Positions 1 through 9,377 of a stretch of DNA of 64,000 nt are shown here, piece after piece. Position numbers and translations under genes: made by a program. The DNA lies in contig NZ_CP036426.1 in NCBI RefSeq assembly GCF_007752535.1, forward strand, positions 6,324,001-6,388,000, written 5' to 3'. The notes beneath the pieces are model-generated. The model searched no databases and had not been told where the DNA came from. It worked only from the letters and a program-made list of their open reading frames with translations. Each line of letters starts with the position of its first letter. Position 1 is the stretch's first letter. The DNA comes from Tautonia plasticadhaerens (GTDB taxonomy: Bacteria; Planctomycetota; Planctomycetia; Isosphaerales; Isosphaeraceae).

Positions 1-1938
1 AGTCGTCGGCTGCCGAGCTACGAGGCCAGGTCCGAGCAGCTCGAGATGGCCGGGGCGGTCGCGAAGGCGATCGGCGAGGGGGGGCACCTCGTCGTCGAGG
101 CGGGGACGGGGGTGGGCAAGAGCTTCGCCTACCTCGTCCCGAGCATCCTGGCCGCGAGCGAGGCGGGCAAGAAGGTGGTCGTCTCGACCCACACGATCAG
201 CCTCCAGGAGCAGCTGCTCCAGAAGGACCTCCCCTTCCTCCGCGCGGTGATGCCCTGCGAATTCACCGCGACCCTGGTGAAGGGCCGGTCGAACTACGTG
301 AGCCTCCGCCGGCTCGAATCGGCCGGGGGGAGGGCCCTCGCGACCTTCCAGCACCCGGACGAGTTCGACCACTACAACGCCCTCCGGTCCTGGGCCGGGG
401 AGACTGACGACGGCAGCCGATCCGACCTCGATTTCCGGCCCGCCCCCGCCGTCTGGGATGCCGTCGCCAGCGAGAACGGCAACTGCCTGGGCAAGCGTTG
501 TCCCCGGTTCAACGACTGCTTCTACTTCAAGGCCCGACGCCGGATGCGGACGGCCAACATCCTGGTCGTCAACCACGCCCTCTTCTTCAGCGACCTGGCC
601 CTGAGGGCCGAGGGCTTCGGCCTGCTGCCCGATTATGACGTGGTCGTCTTCGACGAGGCCCACACGCTCGAGGGCATCGCGGGGGACCATCTCGGCCTCC
701 GGATCACCTCCGGGCAGGTCGATTACCTCCTGGCGCGGCTCTACAACGAGCGGACCCGCAAGGGGCTGCTCGCGCACTTCGACCTGGACGAGGCGATCGA
801 CGCCACCCGTCCGGTCCGCATCGCCGCCTCGGCCTTCTTCGCCGCCGTCTCCCGGTGGCGGGAGACCGACGGCCAGCCCAACGGCCGGCTCCGGCGCCCG
901 ATCGGCCTGGCGACCGAACTCCCCGAGGCCCTTCGCAAGTTGGGCCGGGCGATCACCGAAGGGGCGGAGGAGGTCCAGGACGAGGGGCAGCGCCTGGAGC
1001 TGGTCTCCTCCGGCGACCGCTGCGACCTGACGGCGATCATGCTTGACCGCTGGTTGGAGCAGTCGGAGCCCGACGGCGTCTACTGGGTCGACCTGGAGGG
1101 CGCCCCGCCGAGGCGTCGGGTCTCACTGTCCGCGGCACCGATCGAGGTGGGGCCGGTCCTCAACCGCCTCCTCTTCCAGGAGGTGCCGACCTGCGTCCTC
1201 ACCTCGGCGACCCTCTGCTCCGGCTCCCCTCCCGACTTCCGGTTCGTCCGCAATCGGCTCGGTCTCTCGAGGGGCCAGTCGCTCCGGCTCGGCAGCCCCT
1301 TCTCCTTCCGGGAGCAGGTCCGCCTGCACCTCGCCCGGAACATGCCCGACCCCTCGGACGACCCCGGCGGCTTCGAGGGGGCCTGCCTCCGGGCGATCCC
1401 CCATTTCGTCGAGATGACCGGGGGGCGGGCGTTCGTCCTGTTCACCTCCTACCGGTTCATGGAGGCCGCCGCCCGGCTGCTCCTGCCCTGGTTCGTCGAG
1501 CGGGACATCGCGCTCTACTCGCAGAGCGACGGCGTGCCCCGGTCCCGGATGGTCGAGTCGTTCCGCGCCGACGTCAGGAGCGTCCTGTTCGGCACCGACA
1601 GCTTCTGGCAAGGGGTCGACGTACCGGGGGAGTCCCTCTCGAACGTGATCATCACGAAGCTGCCGTTCGGCGTGCCGGATCGTCCCCTGCTCGAAGCCCG
1701 GCTGGAGGCGATCCGGCGCCGGGGGGGCAACCCGTTCGTCGAACACCAGGTGCCCGAGGCGGTCCTGAAGCTCAAGCAGGGCTTCGGCCGCCTGATCCGG
1801 TCGAAGCTGGACCGGGGGATCGTGGCGATCCTCGACCCGAGGGTCCTCACCAAGCCGTACGGCCGGACGTTCCTGGATGCGTTGCCCGACTGCCCCAGGT
1901 CGATCGACACGACGGACTTCGCCGCCCCGGGCCGTTGA
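1..1938 (+). CDS. dinG: DinG/XPD-family ATP-dependent helicase (5' end outside window)
   Basis: Superfamily 2 DNA helicase that unwinds DNA using ATP. The frame is open from base 1 and reads YEARSEQLEMA before the ATG at 46, which is the usual N-terminal Q-like motif, so the gene begins upstream and about 645 residues are visible. Walker A (EAGTGVGKS) is at bases 97-123 and the DEAH box at 652-663. The C-terminal helicase domain has TDSFWQGVDVPGE and a QGFGRLIRS motif VI. Three cysteines of the expected Fe-S cluster are present (CLGKRCPRFNDC, about 483-518). The first ligand, normally in KGRSNYxC, is Ser here (bases 301-303). A Cys lies ten residues or so earlier (MPCEF) and might substitute. 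Family assignment is firm; cluster integrity is uncertain. Confidence 0.9.
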   Translation, partial: SRRLPSYEARSEQLEMAGAVAKAIGEGGHLVVEAGTGVGKSFAYLVPSILAASEAGKKVVVSTHTISLQEQLLQKDLPFLRAVMPCEFTATLVKGRSNYVSLRRLESAGGRALATFQHPDEFDHYNALRSWAGETDDGSRSDLDFRPAPAVWDAVASENGNCLGKRCPRFNDCFYFKARRRMRTANILVVNHALFFSDLALRAEGFGLLPDYDVVVFDEAHTLEGIAGDHLGLRITSGQVDYLLARLYNERTRKGLLAHFDLDEAIDATRPVRIAASAFFAAVSRWRETDGQPNGRLRRPIGLATELPEALRKLGRAITEGAEEVQDEGQRLELVSSGDRCDLTAIMLDRWLEQSEPDGVYWVDLEGAPPRRRVSLSAAPIEVGPVLNRLLFQEVPTCVLTSATLCSGSPPDFRFVRNRLGLSRGQSLRLGSPFSFREQVRLHLARNMPDPSDDPGGFEGACLRAIPHFVEMTGGRAFVLFTSYRFMEAAARLLLPWFVERDIALYSQSDGVPRSRMVESFRADVRSVLFGTDSFWQGVDVPGESLSNVIITKLPFGVPDRPLLEARLEAIRRRGGNPFVEHQVPEAVLKLKQGFGRLIRSKLDRGIVAILDPRVLTKPYGRTFLDALPDCPRSIDTTDFAAPGR

Positions 1939-1999
1939 GCCGCGCCCCTGGCGGTCGCCCTCGGTCCCCTCGAATGCCCGACGAATCCACGGATTCTGT

Positions 2000-2028
2000 T
2001 TGGACCAGGCCCCGGAGGGTGGTACATT
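2000..2028 (+). promoter_or_regulatory. sigma70-like promoter upstream of the 115-aa gene
   Basis: TTGGAC at 2000-2005 and TACATT at 2023-2028 are separated by 17 bases. The distance to the ATG at 2137 is about 105 bases. It lies just after the helicase gene and would serve the small gene that follows. Assigned from consensus only. Confidence 0.45.
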
Positions 2029-2136
2029 CGCGCCGGTGTCATCGAGACACGCCTCTCGCCATCGTCGTGCAATTCCCCACATCGAACGTACCCACTCACC
2101 CCCGAATCGCCGGGGGGCCGGGGAGGAGGGTCCGTC

Positions 2137-2484
2137 ATGCAGCGTCATTTGGATCACTTCCGAGACGCCAAGCTCTACCGAGAGGGCGAACTGATCCTCG
2201 AGCAATTCGAGGGTTACATCGGCTGTCGGGAGAAGTCCGGCCACCGCAAGGAGTGGCACGGATATTTCCTCGTCAGCGCCCGGGAGCACCTCGACCCCGA
2301 GTCGAAATACACCCTGGAGCTGAGCGACGGCAGCAAGGCGACCATCCGGGGCTCCGACATCTCTTCGTGCGAGTCCGACGGGGGCGAGAAACACGCGGTC
2401 GAGTTCTACGTCGTCGGGGACATCCGGGGTGGATCGCGTCGCAGTATCGGCCTGGAGCACTCGGGGCGACGCCCCCTCGGCTGA
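2137..2484 (+). CDS. hypothetical protein, 115 aa
   Basis: I do not recognise a family. The start is supported by a good ribosome site (GGGAGGAGGG) 6 bases before the ATG. The product is soluble, with no signal peptide or membrane segment. The middle alternates charged and hydrophobic residues as in a small beta-rich domain: EQFEGYIGCREKSG, then YTLELSDGSKATIRGSDI. The last 20 residues are basic and probably disordered. It has its own candidate promoter and is followed by a strong hairpin, so it is probably a monocistronic gene between dinG and hisF. Confidence 0.7.
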   Translation: MQRHLDHFRDAKLYREGELILEQFEGYIGCREKSGHRKEWHGYFLVSAREHLDPESKYTLELSDGSKATIRGSDISSCESDGGEKHAVEFYVVGDIRGGSRRSIGLEHSGRRPLG

Positions 2485-2551
2485 TCGTCGCCCGGCTCGG
2501 GAGCCCGTCCCGGGGAAGCCGGTGAGTGTCCACCCCGGCCGTGTCGGCAGG

Positions 2552-2579
2552 GCCGGTCCCGAGTCCGTTCGGGACCGGC
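2552..2579. terminator. perfect hairpin without U-run, after the 115-aa gene
   Basis: GCCGGTCCCGA and TCGGGACCGGC form an 11-bp perfect stem with a 6-base loop. No T-run follows. It lies 68 bases after the stop of the upstream gene and before hisF, so it could terminate the first or attenuate the second. Confidence 0.5.
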
Positions 2580-2609
2580 TGTCCCCTAGGATTGCGCGGA
2601 TTCCGGGAG

Positions 2610-2615
2610 TACAAT
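2610..2615 (+). promoter_or_regulatory. possible -10 box for hisF
   Basis: TACAAT lies 88 bases before the hisF ATG in a locally AT-richer patch, directly after the hairpin. I see no convincing -35 box, so this is weak. Confidence 0.3.
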
Positions 2616-2703
2616 TCCCCGCAATGGGCCCTCCCGGCCGGCCGACCTCGGGGCCGAGCCTCGACCCGGGGGCCCCACCGAAGACCGTCCGGGTTGCCGG
2701 CCC

Positions 2704-3489
<786 letters not shown>

Positions 3490-3549
3490 GGTCGGCCCCA
3501 CCGCCCCGAACGACACCCGTCGACCGATCCGAGTCCCAGGAGCATCCCC

Positions 3550-4713
3550 ATGGCCACCGGCATCGAAGCGCAGACCCTCGAGCCCGTCTCCCCGAACGAG
3601 CCGGAAGCCAACAAGCTGTTCCGGATGGTCATGAAGCACAAGGGCTCGGACCTCCACCTGAAGGTCGGACTCCCCCCGGCCATGCGATTGACGGGCGTGA
3701 TCCGACAGATGGCCCTGCCGGCACTCTCGACCGCCGACATGGAGCGGCTGATGTTCCCGCTGCTCTCGACCCGGCAGCGGGCCATCCTGGAGGACGAGGG
3801 GGGCGTCGACTTCGCCCACATCGTCTTCGACCCGAACGGCCTGGAGACCCGGTTCCGCGTCAACCTGTTCCGCCAGCGCGGCCGACTCAGCCTCGTCGCC
3901 CGCCGCGTGAACAACACGGTGCCGGACTTCGAGGGCCTGGGCCTGCCCCCGGTCCTGGCCGAGATCGCCACCCACGACCAGGGGATCGTCATCCTGGCCG
4001 GGGTCACCGGCTCGGGCAAGTCGACGACGATCGCCTCGATGCTCGAGTACGTCAACCAGCGCGAACGCTGCAACATCGTCACCATCGAAGACCCCATCGA
4101 GTTCACCTTCGTCGACGACAAGTCGATCATCCACCAGCGCGAGGTGGGCATCGACGTCATCGACTGGGACACCGCCCTGAAGCACGCCGTCCGGCAGGAC
4201 CCGGACATCATCCTCGTGGGCGAGATGCGGGACCGCGACACGTTCAACGCCGCCATGCACGCCGCCGAGACCGGCCACCTCGTCTTCGGGACGATCCACG
4301 CCTCCAGCGCCCCGTCGACCATCGGCCGCATCCTCGACCTCTTCCCCCGGGACATGCACTCGGCCCTCCGGCAGTCCCTCGCCTTCAACCTCAAGGCGAT
4401 CATCGCCCAGAAGCTGCTGCCGACGGCCAAGGACTGGGCCGAGCGGACCGGCCAGACCCGGATCCCGACCTGCGAGGTCATGCGGACCAGCCCCACCGTC
4501 CGCAAGCTGATCCTCAACGAGGAGGACGGCAAGCTCGGCGACGCCATCCGGATCGGCAAGGACGACGGGATGCAGGACTTCACCGAGAGCCTCAAGATCC
4601 TCGTCCAGGCCGAGAAGGTCGAGCGGGCGACCGCCTTCGAGGTCGCCCCCAGCCCCGAGGCGTTGAAGATGGCGCTCAAGGGCATTACGATCGCCCAGCC
4701 CGGCATCCTCTGA
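3550..4713 (+). CDS. pilT: type IV pilus retraction ATPase PilT
   Basis: Hexameric cytoplasmic ATPase that powers pilus retraction or disassembly. The 387-aa product has the PilT N-terminal domain (DLHLKVGLPPAMRLTG) and Walker A GVTGSGKSTT near residues 151-160. The Asp box is ITIEDPIEF, Walker B is IILVGEMRD near residue 220, and the His box is AETGHLVFGTIHASS. The AIRNLIRE-type retraction motif is not obvious near the C-terminus, where the tail diverges. The start has AGGAG 8 bases upstream. It is followed 103 bases later by a PilB-like gene, with a hairpin between the two. Confidence 0.93.
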   Translation: MATGIEAQTLEPVSPNEPEANKLFRMVMKHKGSDLHLKVGLPPAMRLTGVIRQMALPALSTADMERLMFPLLSTRQRAILEDEGGVDFAHIVFDPNGLETRFRVNLFRQRGRLSLVARRVNNTVPDFEGLGLPPVLAEIATHDQGIVILAGVTGSGKSTTIASMLEYVNQRERCNIVTIEDPIEFTFVDDKSIIHQREVGIDVIDWDTALKHAVRQDPDIILVGEMRDRDTFNAAMHAAETGHLVFGTIHASSAPSTIGRILDLFPRDMHSALRQSLAFNLKAIIAQKLLPTAKDWAERTGQTRIPTCEVMRTSPTVRKLILNEEDGKLGDAIRIGKDDGMQDFTESLKILVQAEKVERATAFEVAPSPEALKMALKGITIAQPGIL

Positions 4714-4726
4714 GTCGGCCGGGCAC

Positions 4727-4750
4727 GCCCCCCGGCCCGAGCCGGGGGGC
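4727..4750. terminator. perfect hairpin between pilT and the pilB-like gene
   Basis: GCCCCCCGGC and GCCGGGGGGC form a 10-bp perfect stem closed by a CCGA tetraloop, 14 bases after the pilT stop. There is no T-run. It may terminate pilT or reduce readthrough into the next gene. Confidence 0.5.
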
Positions 4751-4816
4751 GGCGCCAGTCCCCCTTCGAATCGCGTCCCCGTCCCTCGTCGATCCGATCC
4801 GACCCGGAGTCCCACG

Positions 4817-6556
4817 ATGATCCGCCCGCGCCTGGTCCTGGCGACGATCGCCCTGGCCGTCTTCGGCGTCGCCGCCGGGGCCGAGGCCGCCGAACTGCCG
4901 GCGCTACTGCTCGCGCAGTCCGGGGCCATCAACGCCCTGCGCGGGCCCGGCCTCTACCTCAACCTGTTCAAGTTCGTCCCGGTCGTCCTGATCTACCTCG
5001 CCTGGGTCAAGACGGTCGACTGGGTCGACGACGACACGAGAGACCTGCAGAACATCCGCTTCGAGATGTGGAACTCGCTGGTCTTCTTCACCGGGGTCCT
5101 CGGCTTCTTGCTCGTCTGGCTGATCCCCGTCTACCCGATCGGCCTGCTCCTGCTGCTGATCGCCTACCTCGCCCCGTCGCTGACCTACGCCTACTCGCGA
5201 AACCAGACGGTGCCCGACGACCGGAAGGTGCTCACCGCCTATCACTTCGGCGAGATCCTCAACGGGGTCTTCCGCCGTCGGATCTTCAACGTCGAGAAGG
5301 GGACCGATTACCACGGCGGGCCGCCGATCATCTTCGTCGGCAAGACCTCGACCGGGAAGCAGGAGGACGACCGGGTCGCCAAGGCCGAGGGCTCCACCCA
5401 GTTCATCGCCGCCAAGGAGCTCGTCTTCGACGCCATCCTCCGCCGGGCGACCGACATCCACCTGGAGCCCTCCCCCGACCAGACCTCCGTCCGCTACCGG
5501 ATCGACGGCATCATGCACGCCGCGGAGCCGTTCGACCGCCCCACCGGCGACGCGGTCGTCAACATCTTCAAGGTCCTCTGCGCCCTGGACATCGCCGAGC
5601 GTCGCAAGCCCCAGGACGGCTCCTTCGGCGCCAAGTTCGAGGGCCGCGAGATCGACTTCCGCGTCGCCACCTCGGGCTCCAAGGCCGGCGAGAAGCTGGT
5701 CATGCGGATCCTCGACAACGCCGCCTCGGTCGGCCGCCTGGAAGAGGTCGGCATGAGGCCGAAGATGGTGGCCTCGATCCGGGAGATCGTCAACCAGCCC
5801 CACGGCATGTTCCTCTGCTGCGGCCCGACCGGGTCGGGCAAGAGCACCACGCTCTACGCCTGCCTCCGGGAGATCGACCGCTTCCAGAAGAACATCATCA
5901 CCGTCGAGGATCCGGTCGAGTACCACATCGACAACGTCACCCAGATCGAGATCAATACCAAGGCCGGCCAGTCCTTCGCCGGCCAGCTGCGGTCGATCCT
6001 CCGGCAGGACCCCGACGTCATCATGATCGGCGAGATCCGGGACCAGGAGACGGCCACCATTTCTTGCCAGGCCGCCACGACGGGCCACATGGTCTTCTCG
6101 ACCGTCCACGCCAACGACACGGTCACGGCCCTCTTCCGATTGCTCGACCTCGGGGTCGAGCCGTTCATGATCGCCAACTCCGTCTCGGCGATCCTCGGGC
6201 AGCGGCTCGTCCGCCTGCTCTGCGAGACCTGCAAGGAGCCGTACAAGCCCAAGGCCGAATTCCTCAAGAAGGCAAACCTGCCCCCCGAGAAGGTCGACGT
6301 CTTCTACCGGCCCCCGAAGGAACCCGAACAGGTCTGCCCCACCTGCGGCGGCACCGGCTACATGGGCCGCACCGGCATCTTCGAGTTGCTGGTCATCAGC
6401 GACGCCATGCGCGACCTGATCCGGGAGAACCCGTCCGTCAAGGCGATCAAGGACGAGGCCCGCAAGAACGGCATGATCTACCTGACCGAGGACGGCCTCC
6501 GCCAGGTGATCCAGGGCCGCACGTCGATCGAGGAGCTGATGCGGGTCGTCAAGTAA
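4817..6556 (+). CDS. pilB: GspE/PilB-type assembly ATPase with N-terminal membrane anchor
   Basis: Secretion and pilus assembly ATPase of the GspE/PilB family, 579 aa. Residues 1-25 look like a signal or anchor helix. Two or three strongly hydrophobic segments follow up to about residue 130 (LFKFVPVVLIYLAW; LVFFTGVLGFLLVWLI; GLLLLLIAYL), where PilB and GspE proteins usually carry soluble MshEN domains. The ATPase core has DIHLEP, Walker A GPTGSGKSTT near residue 336, VEDPVEY, Walker B IMIGEIRD near residue 402 and GHMVFSTVHAND. The zinc tetracysteine motif is LLCETC (about 468) and CPTCGG (about 506). GGAG precedes the ATG. It sits between pilT and a CvpA-like gene. The core is certain; calling it PilB rather than GspE is from context. 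Confidence 0.88.
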   Translation: MIRPRLVLATIALAVFGVAAGAEAAELPALLLAQSGAINALRGPGLYLNLFKFVPVVLIYLAWVKTVDWVDDDTRDLQNIRFEMWNSLVFFTGVLGFLLVWLIPVYPIGLLLLLIAYLAPSLTYAYSRNQTVPDDRKVLTAYHFGEILNGVFRRRIFNVEKGTDYHGGPPIIFVGKTSTGKQEDDRVAKAEGSTQFIAAKELVFDAILRRATDIHLEPSPDQTSVRYRIDGIMHAAEPFDRPTGDAVVNIFKVLCALDIAERRKPQDGSFGAKFEGREIDFRVATSGSKAGEKLVMRILDNAASVGRLEEVGMRPKMVASIREIVNQPHGMFLCCGPTGSGKSTTLYACLREIDRFQKNIITVEDPVEYHIDNVTQIEINTKAGQSFAGQLRSILRQDPDVIMIGEIRDQETATISCQAATTGHMVFSTVHANDTVTALFRLLDLGVEPFMIANSVSAILGQRLVRLLCETCKEPYKPKAEFLKKANLPPEKVDVFYRPPKEPEQVCPTCGGTGYMGRTGIFELLVISDAMRDLIRENPSVKAIKDEARKNGMIYLTEDGLRQVIQGRTSIEELMRVVK

Positions 6557-6635
6557 CCAACGTCCCCCCGCCCACCCGCCTCGTCTCCGCGCCTCGAACC
6601 GACTCGCCTCGCCTCGCTTCCCGGGAGCCACTCCG

Positions 6636-7394
6636 ATGGAGATCGTCGTCAACCTCGGCCTCGCGGTCGTGATCCTCGGCCTGACCTACATGATCATGAG
6701 CGAGGGCCTCTGGGGCGCCGCCTTGATCTTCTTCAACACGCTCTTCGCCAGCGTCATCGCCTTCAACTTCTACGAGCCGCTGGCGAAGCTCATCGCCGAC
6801 AACGCCGGCTCGTGGTCGTATGGGTATGCCGACCTGGCCTGCCTGCTCGTCCTCTTCCTGGTGACCCTCGTCATCCTGAAGATCACGACCGAGTCGATCG
6901 CGCCGACGATGGTCCGCTTCCCGATGCCCGTCTTCCACGCCGGGCGGGTCTTCTTCGGCCTGGCCGCCGCCCTGGTCGCGACCTCGTTCATGGTGATCTG
7001 CTTCCACACGGCCCCGGTGCACAAGAAACTCTTCAACGTCGTCGGCTACGACACCAGGCCGCCCTTCGGCATGGCGCTGGACCACCGGTTCCTGGCCTTC
7101 TTCCAGCACACCAGCGGCTACCCGTTCTCGACCTACGACGAGGCCGCCTTCGACCCCTTCAACGAGTTCCCCAACCGCCGCGTCTTCGATCCCGAGGGCC
7201 GCTGGCTGATCGACCACGAGGACGCCCGCCCCTTCGGCGAAGGGTGGCGAGAGTCCGCCTCGTCATCGGCCGGCGCCGGCTCGGCGACGGGCGGTTCCGA
7301 CCTCTACAACCGGACCGGCACCGGCCCCGGCGGCATCCCCGGGGGTACGACCGGTGCCGCCGCCGGGCTCGCGCCGCCTGGCGGCAACTTCTGA
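6636..7394 (+). CDS. CvpA-like polytopic membrane protein
   Basis: 252-aa inner-membrane protein with four predicted hydrophobic segments in residues 1-130 (VVNLGLAVVILGLTYMI; AALIFFNTLFASVIAF; LACLLVLFLVTLVIL; FFGLAAALVATSFMVICF). The layout and the E/P-rich interhelix loops resemble the CvpA family. The C-terminal 120 residues are soluble, rich in aromatic and acidic residues, and end in a Gly/Thr/Ala-rich low-complexity tail. The start has GGGAG upstream. It is 79 bases downstream of the pilB-like gene on the same strand and is probably co-transcribed. A role in pilus or envelope assembly is only inferred from position. Confidence 0.65.
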   Translation: MEIVVNLGLAVVILGLTYMIMSEGLWGAALIFFNTLFASVIAFNFYEPLAKLIADNAGSWSYGYADLACLLVLFLVTLVILKITTESIAPTMVRFPMPVFHAGRVFFGLAAALVATSFMVICFHTAPVHKKLFNVVGYDTRPPFGMALDHRFLAFFQHTSGYPFSTYDEAAFDPFNEFPNRRVFDPEGRWLIDHEDARPFGEGWRESASSSAGAGSATGGSDLYNRTGTGPGGIPGGTTGAAAGLAPPGGNF

Positions 7395-7421
7395 CCGCGG
7401 GGAGGCCCGGCCTCCATCCCC

Positions 7422-8687
7422 TCAGGGGCCGGATGACACCTCTCCCGCCGGCTCCGTGCGGCCCAGACCGGCCAGGGCGTCCTGGGCCTGCCGGTTGAAC
7501 GGATCGCGGGCGAGGGCCGCCTGATACCAGGCCCTCGCCTGGGCCTCGAAACCGATCGCCTCGCAGGTCCGGCCGATCTCGAGGTACTGCGAGGGTGCCG
7601 GATCTGCGTCCACCTTGACGAGGTTGTTCAGCAGGTTGTTCAACGCGGTGACCCGGTTCAACCGCTCGACGACCTCGTTCGCCTCCTCGCGGCGACCGGC
7701 CTGGTTCAGGGCCTGGGACAGGCCGGAGAGGGCGTCGCGGTCGTTGTTTCTCAGCTCGAGCACCGTCCGGTAGGCGTCGATCGCCTCCTCCGGCTCCCGC
7801 AGCCGTAGTGCCAGCTTTCCCCGGAGCAGGGCGAGTCCGGCGTGCTCGGACGGGGCGTCGGCCAGCAAGTCGCGGAGCGCGACCACGTCCCCTCGCTCGA
7901 ATGCGAGCCGACCCAGCGCCGCGCGGGAATCCGGATCCGAGGGGTCCAGCGGTTCGAGGAGCCTCCCCGCCTCGTCGAATCGGTTCAGTTCCATGAGCGC
8001 GTCTGCCAGCGCGATCCGAGACGTCCGATCACCGGGGTCCCGCTCGACCGCCGACGAGAGCCGCTCCACGATCTCCTCCGGGGTCCACTGCACCCCTCGG
8101 ATCAGCGACCAGAGGAACGCGTCCTTGGCGCTGACGGGCCCCGAGTCCGCCAGCCCGCGGAACTGCTCCTCGATGGCGTCGCTCTTGGACTGGTACCCGT
8201 AGATGAAGATCAGCTCTCGACGCACTTGCGAGAGCCCCGGATCCAGTTCCAGGGCCTCCCGGAATCGTTCCTCGGCCGCCCGGAGTCGGTCCCTCCGCAA
8301 CTCGAGCTGACCGGCCAGCATCTTCGCCTGGGCGGCCATCGGGTCGTCCTCGGGGAACTCCCGGAGGATCTCGAGCGCCTCATCGACCCGCTCCCGGGCG
8401 ATGGCGACCTGGGCCCGGAGCATCAGGTCGGTGGCGGTCGGCGCTCGGAGGGAAGCGAGCCGGTCCGACGCCCGCTCGGCCGCATCGAAGTCGCCCCGCT
8501 TCAACGCGGCCTGGGCCTCCCGCCAGACCTGTTCCGGGTCCGGGCCGGGCCAGGCCAGGATCGCGAGGGCGACCACCGCGAGGGACCCGACGGCGGCCAG
8601 GCCGAGCCTGCGCCAGGGACGCCCCCCCGTCCCGGGTCCGGGGGGAATGGTCGGGGCATCCTCGCCGGTCGTCTCGCTCGCGCTCAT
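7422..8687 (-). CDS. membrane-anchored TPR-repeat protein
   Basis: 421 aa. A short cytoplasmic Pro/Gly-rich head precedes one transmembrane helix (LAAVGSLAVVALAILAW, about residues 30-46). The rest is a chain of tetratricopeptide repeats from about residue 50 to the end, with typical A-x8-G-F/D spacing. Examples are EAQAALKRGDFDAAERAS, LAGQLELRRDRLRAAEERF and TCEAIGFEAQARAWYQAAL. Such proteins are scaffolds facing the periplasm or its equivalent; the partner is unknown. It ends 28 bases from the convergent CvpA-like gene. The ATG has only a weak ribosome site. Confidence 0.8.
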   Translation of the reverse strand: MSASETTGEDAPTIPPGPGTGGRPWRRLGLAAVGSLAVVALAILAWPGPDPEQVWREAQAALKRGDFDAAERASDRLASLRAPTATDLMLRAQVAIARERVDEALEILREFPEDDPMAAQAKMLAGQLELRRDRLRAAEERFREALELDPGLSQVRRELIFIYGYQSKSDAIEEQFRGLADSGPVSAKDAFLWSLIRGVQWTPEEIVERLSSAVERDPGDRTSRIALADALMELNRFDEAGRLLEPLDPSDPDSRAALGRLAFERGDVVALRDLLADAPSEHAGLALLRGKLALRLREPEEAIDAYRTVLELRNNDRDALSGLSQALNQAGRREEANEVVERLNRVTALNNLLNNLVKVDADPAPSQYLEIGRTCEAIGFEAQARAWYQAALARDPFNRQAQDALAGLGRTEPAGEVSSGP

Positions 8688-8858
8688 CGTCGGTGCTCGA
8701 TCGTCGGGGGGGCCCGGCCCGGCGGGTGCGGGCCATCGGTCCCCGGTTCGGGGCCGGTGCCGGGATCGTCTCTGCCGAAGGTCACGGACCCGGGAGGGGG
8801 ATCATTCCTACCACATTCTCCCGGCCTCCCGGACCGGCCGCAAGCCGAGGCGGCGCGT

Positions 8859-9377
8859 TCAGGGGAGCGGCTTCAGCTCGACCAGCTCGAACGTCGGCTG
8901 CTGCTCACCCCCCGCCCGCATCGGGCCGGGGCTGACTCGATAGGTCGCCACCTGTCGGGTCGTCGCCTCCACCACATAGAGCGGCGACCAGCCCCCAGCG
9001 GCGCTCAACCCGAGCTGCCCGACGGTCATCAGGAACCTCGGGGTCGTCCCCCGGGGAGGCCGGAAGTCGGCGACCAGGTCTCGGGACGCGAAGGCCCCCA
9101 GCACCCGAGTCCCCTCGACCGTCTGGCGGTAGTTCGGGACCGTCGCCAGCAACCGACCCGCCGAATAATCGAGGTAGTAGAGGGCGTCCGTCGTGGTGGG
9201 CTGCTTCGTCATCCGGTCGACCTCGACCGACACCGTGCCGGTCGCCAGGACCGATTCCCCCGATCGATCGCCCTGACCGGCCCTCGCCTGCGGGGTAGAA
9301 TACGGCGCGGTCAGCCTCCCCAGGCCGAGGCCCGCGAGCACGCAGATCACGCAAGGCCCGACGGATCGAATCGTCAT
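8859..9377 (-). CDS. exported or membrane-anchored protein of unknown function, 172 aa
   Basis: The N-terminus is a signal anchor (SVGPCVICVLAGLGLGRLTA). The rest looks like a periplasmic beta-rich domain. It contains ALYYLDYSAGRLLATVPNYR, LVADFRPPRG and a C-terminal TFELVELKPLP. I cannot name the family. The ATG at 9377 is well supported by a GGAGGGGGGG ribosome site 8 bases upstream. Its start codon overlaps the start codon of the divergent metallopeptidase gene by two bases (shared CATG), so the two genes have no conventional spacer between them. It may be co-transcribed with the TPR gene downstream. Confidence 0.7.
   Translation of the reverse strand: MTIRSVGPCVICVLAGLGLGRLTAPYSTPQARAGQGDRSGESVLATGTVSVEVDRMTKQPTTTDALYYLDYSAGRLLATVPNYRQTVEGTRVLGAFASRDLVADFRPPRGTTPRFLMTVGQLGLSAAGGWSPLYVVEATTRQVATYRVSPGPMRAGGEQQPTFELVELKPLP

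Noticed and set aside
4904-6652. 582-residue minus-strand frame opposite the pilB-like gene
   Set aside because: Mirror of the well-conserved ATPase codons, Asp/Val/Leu/Gly-rich and without any motif.
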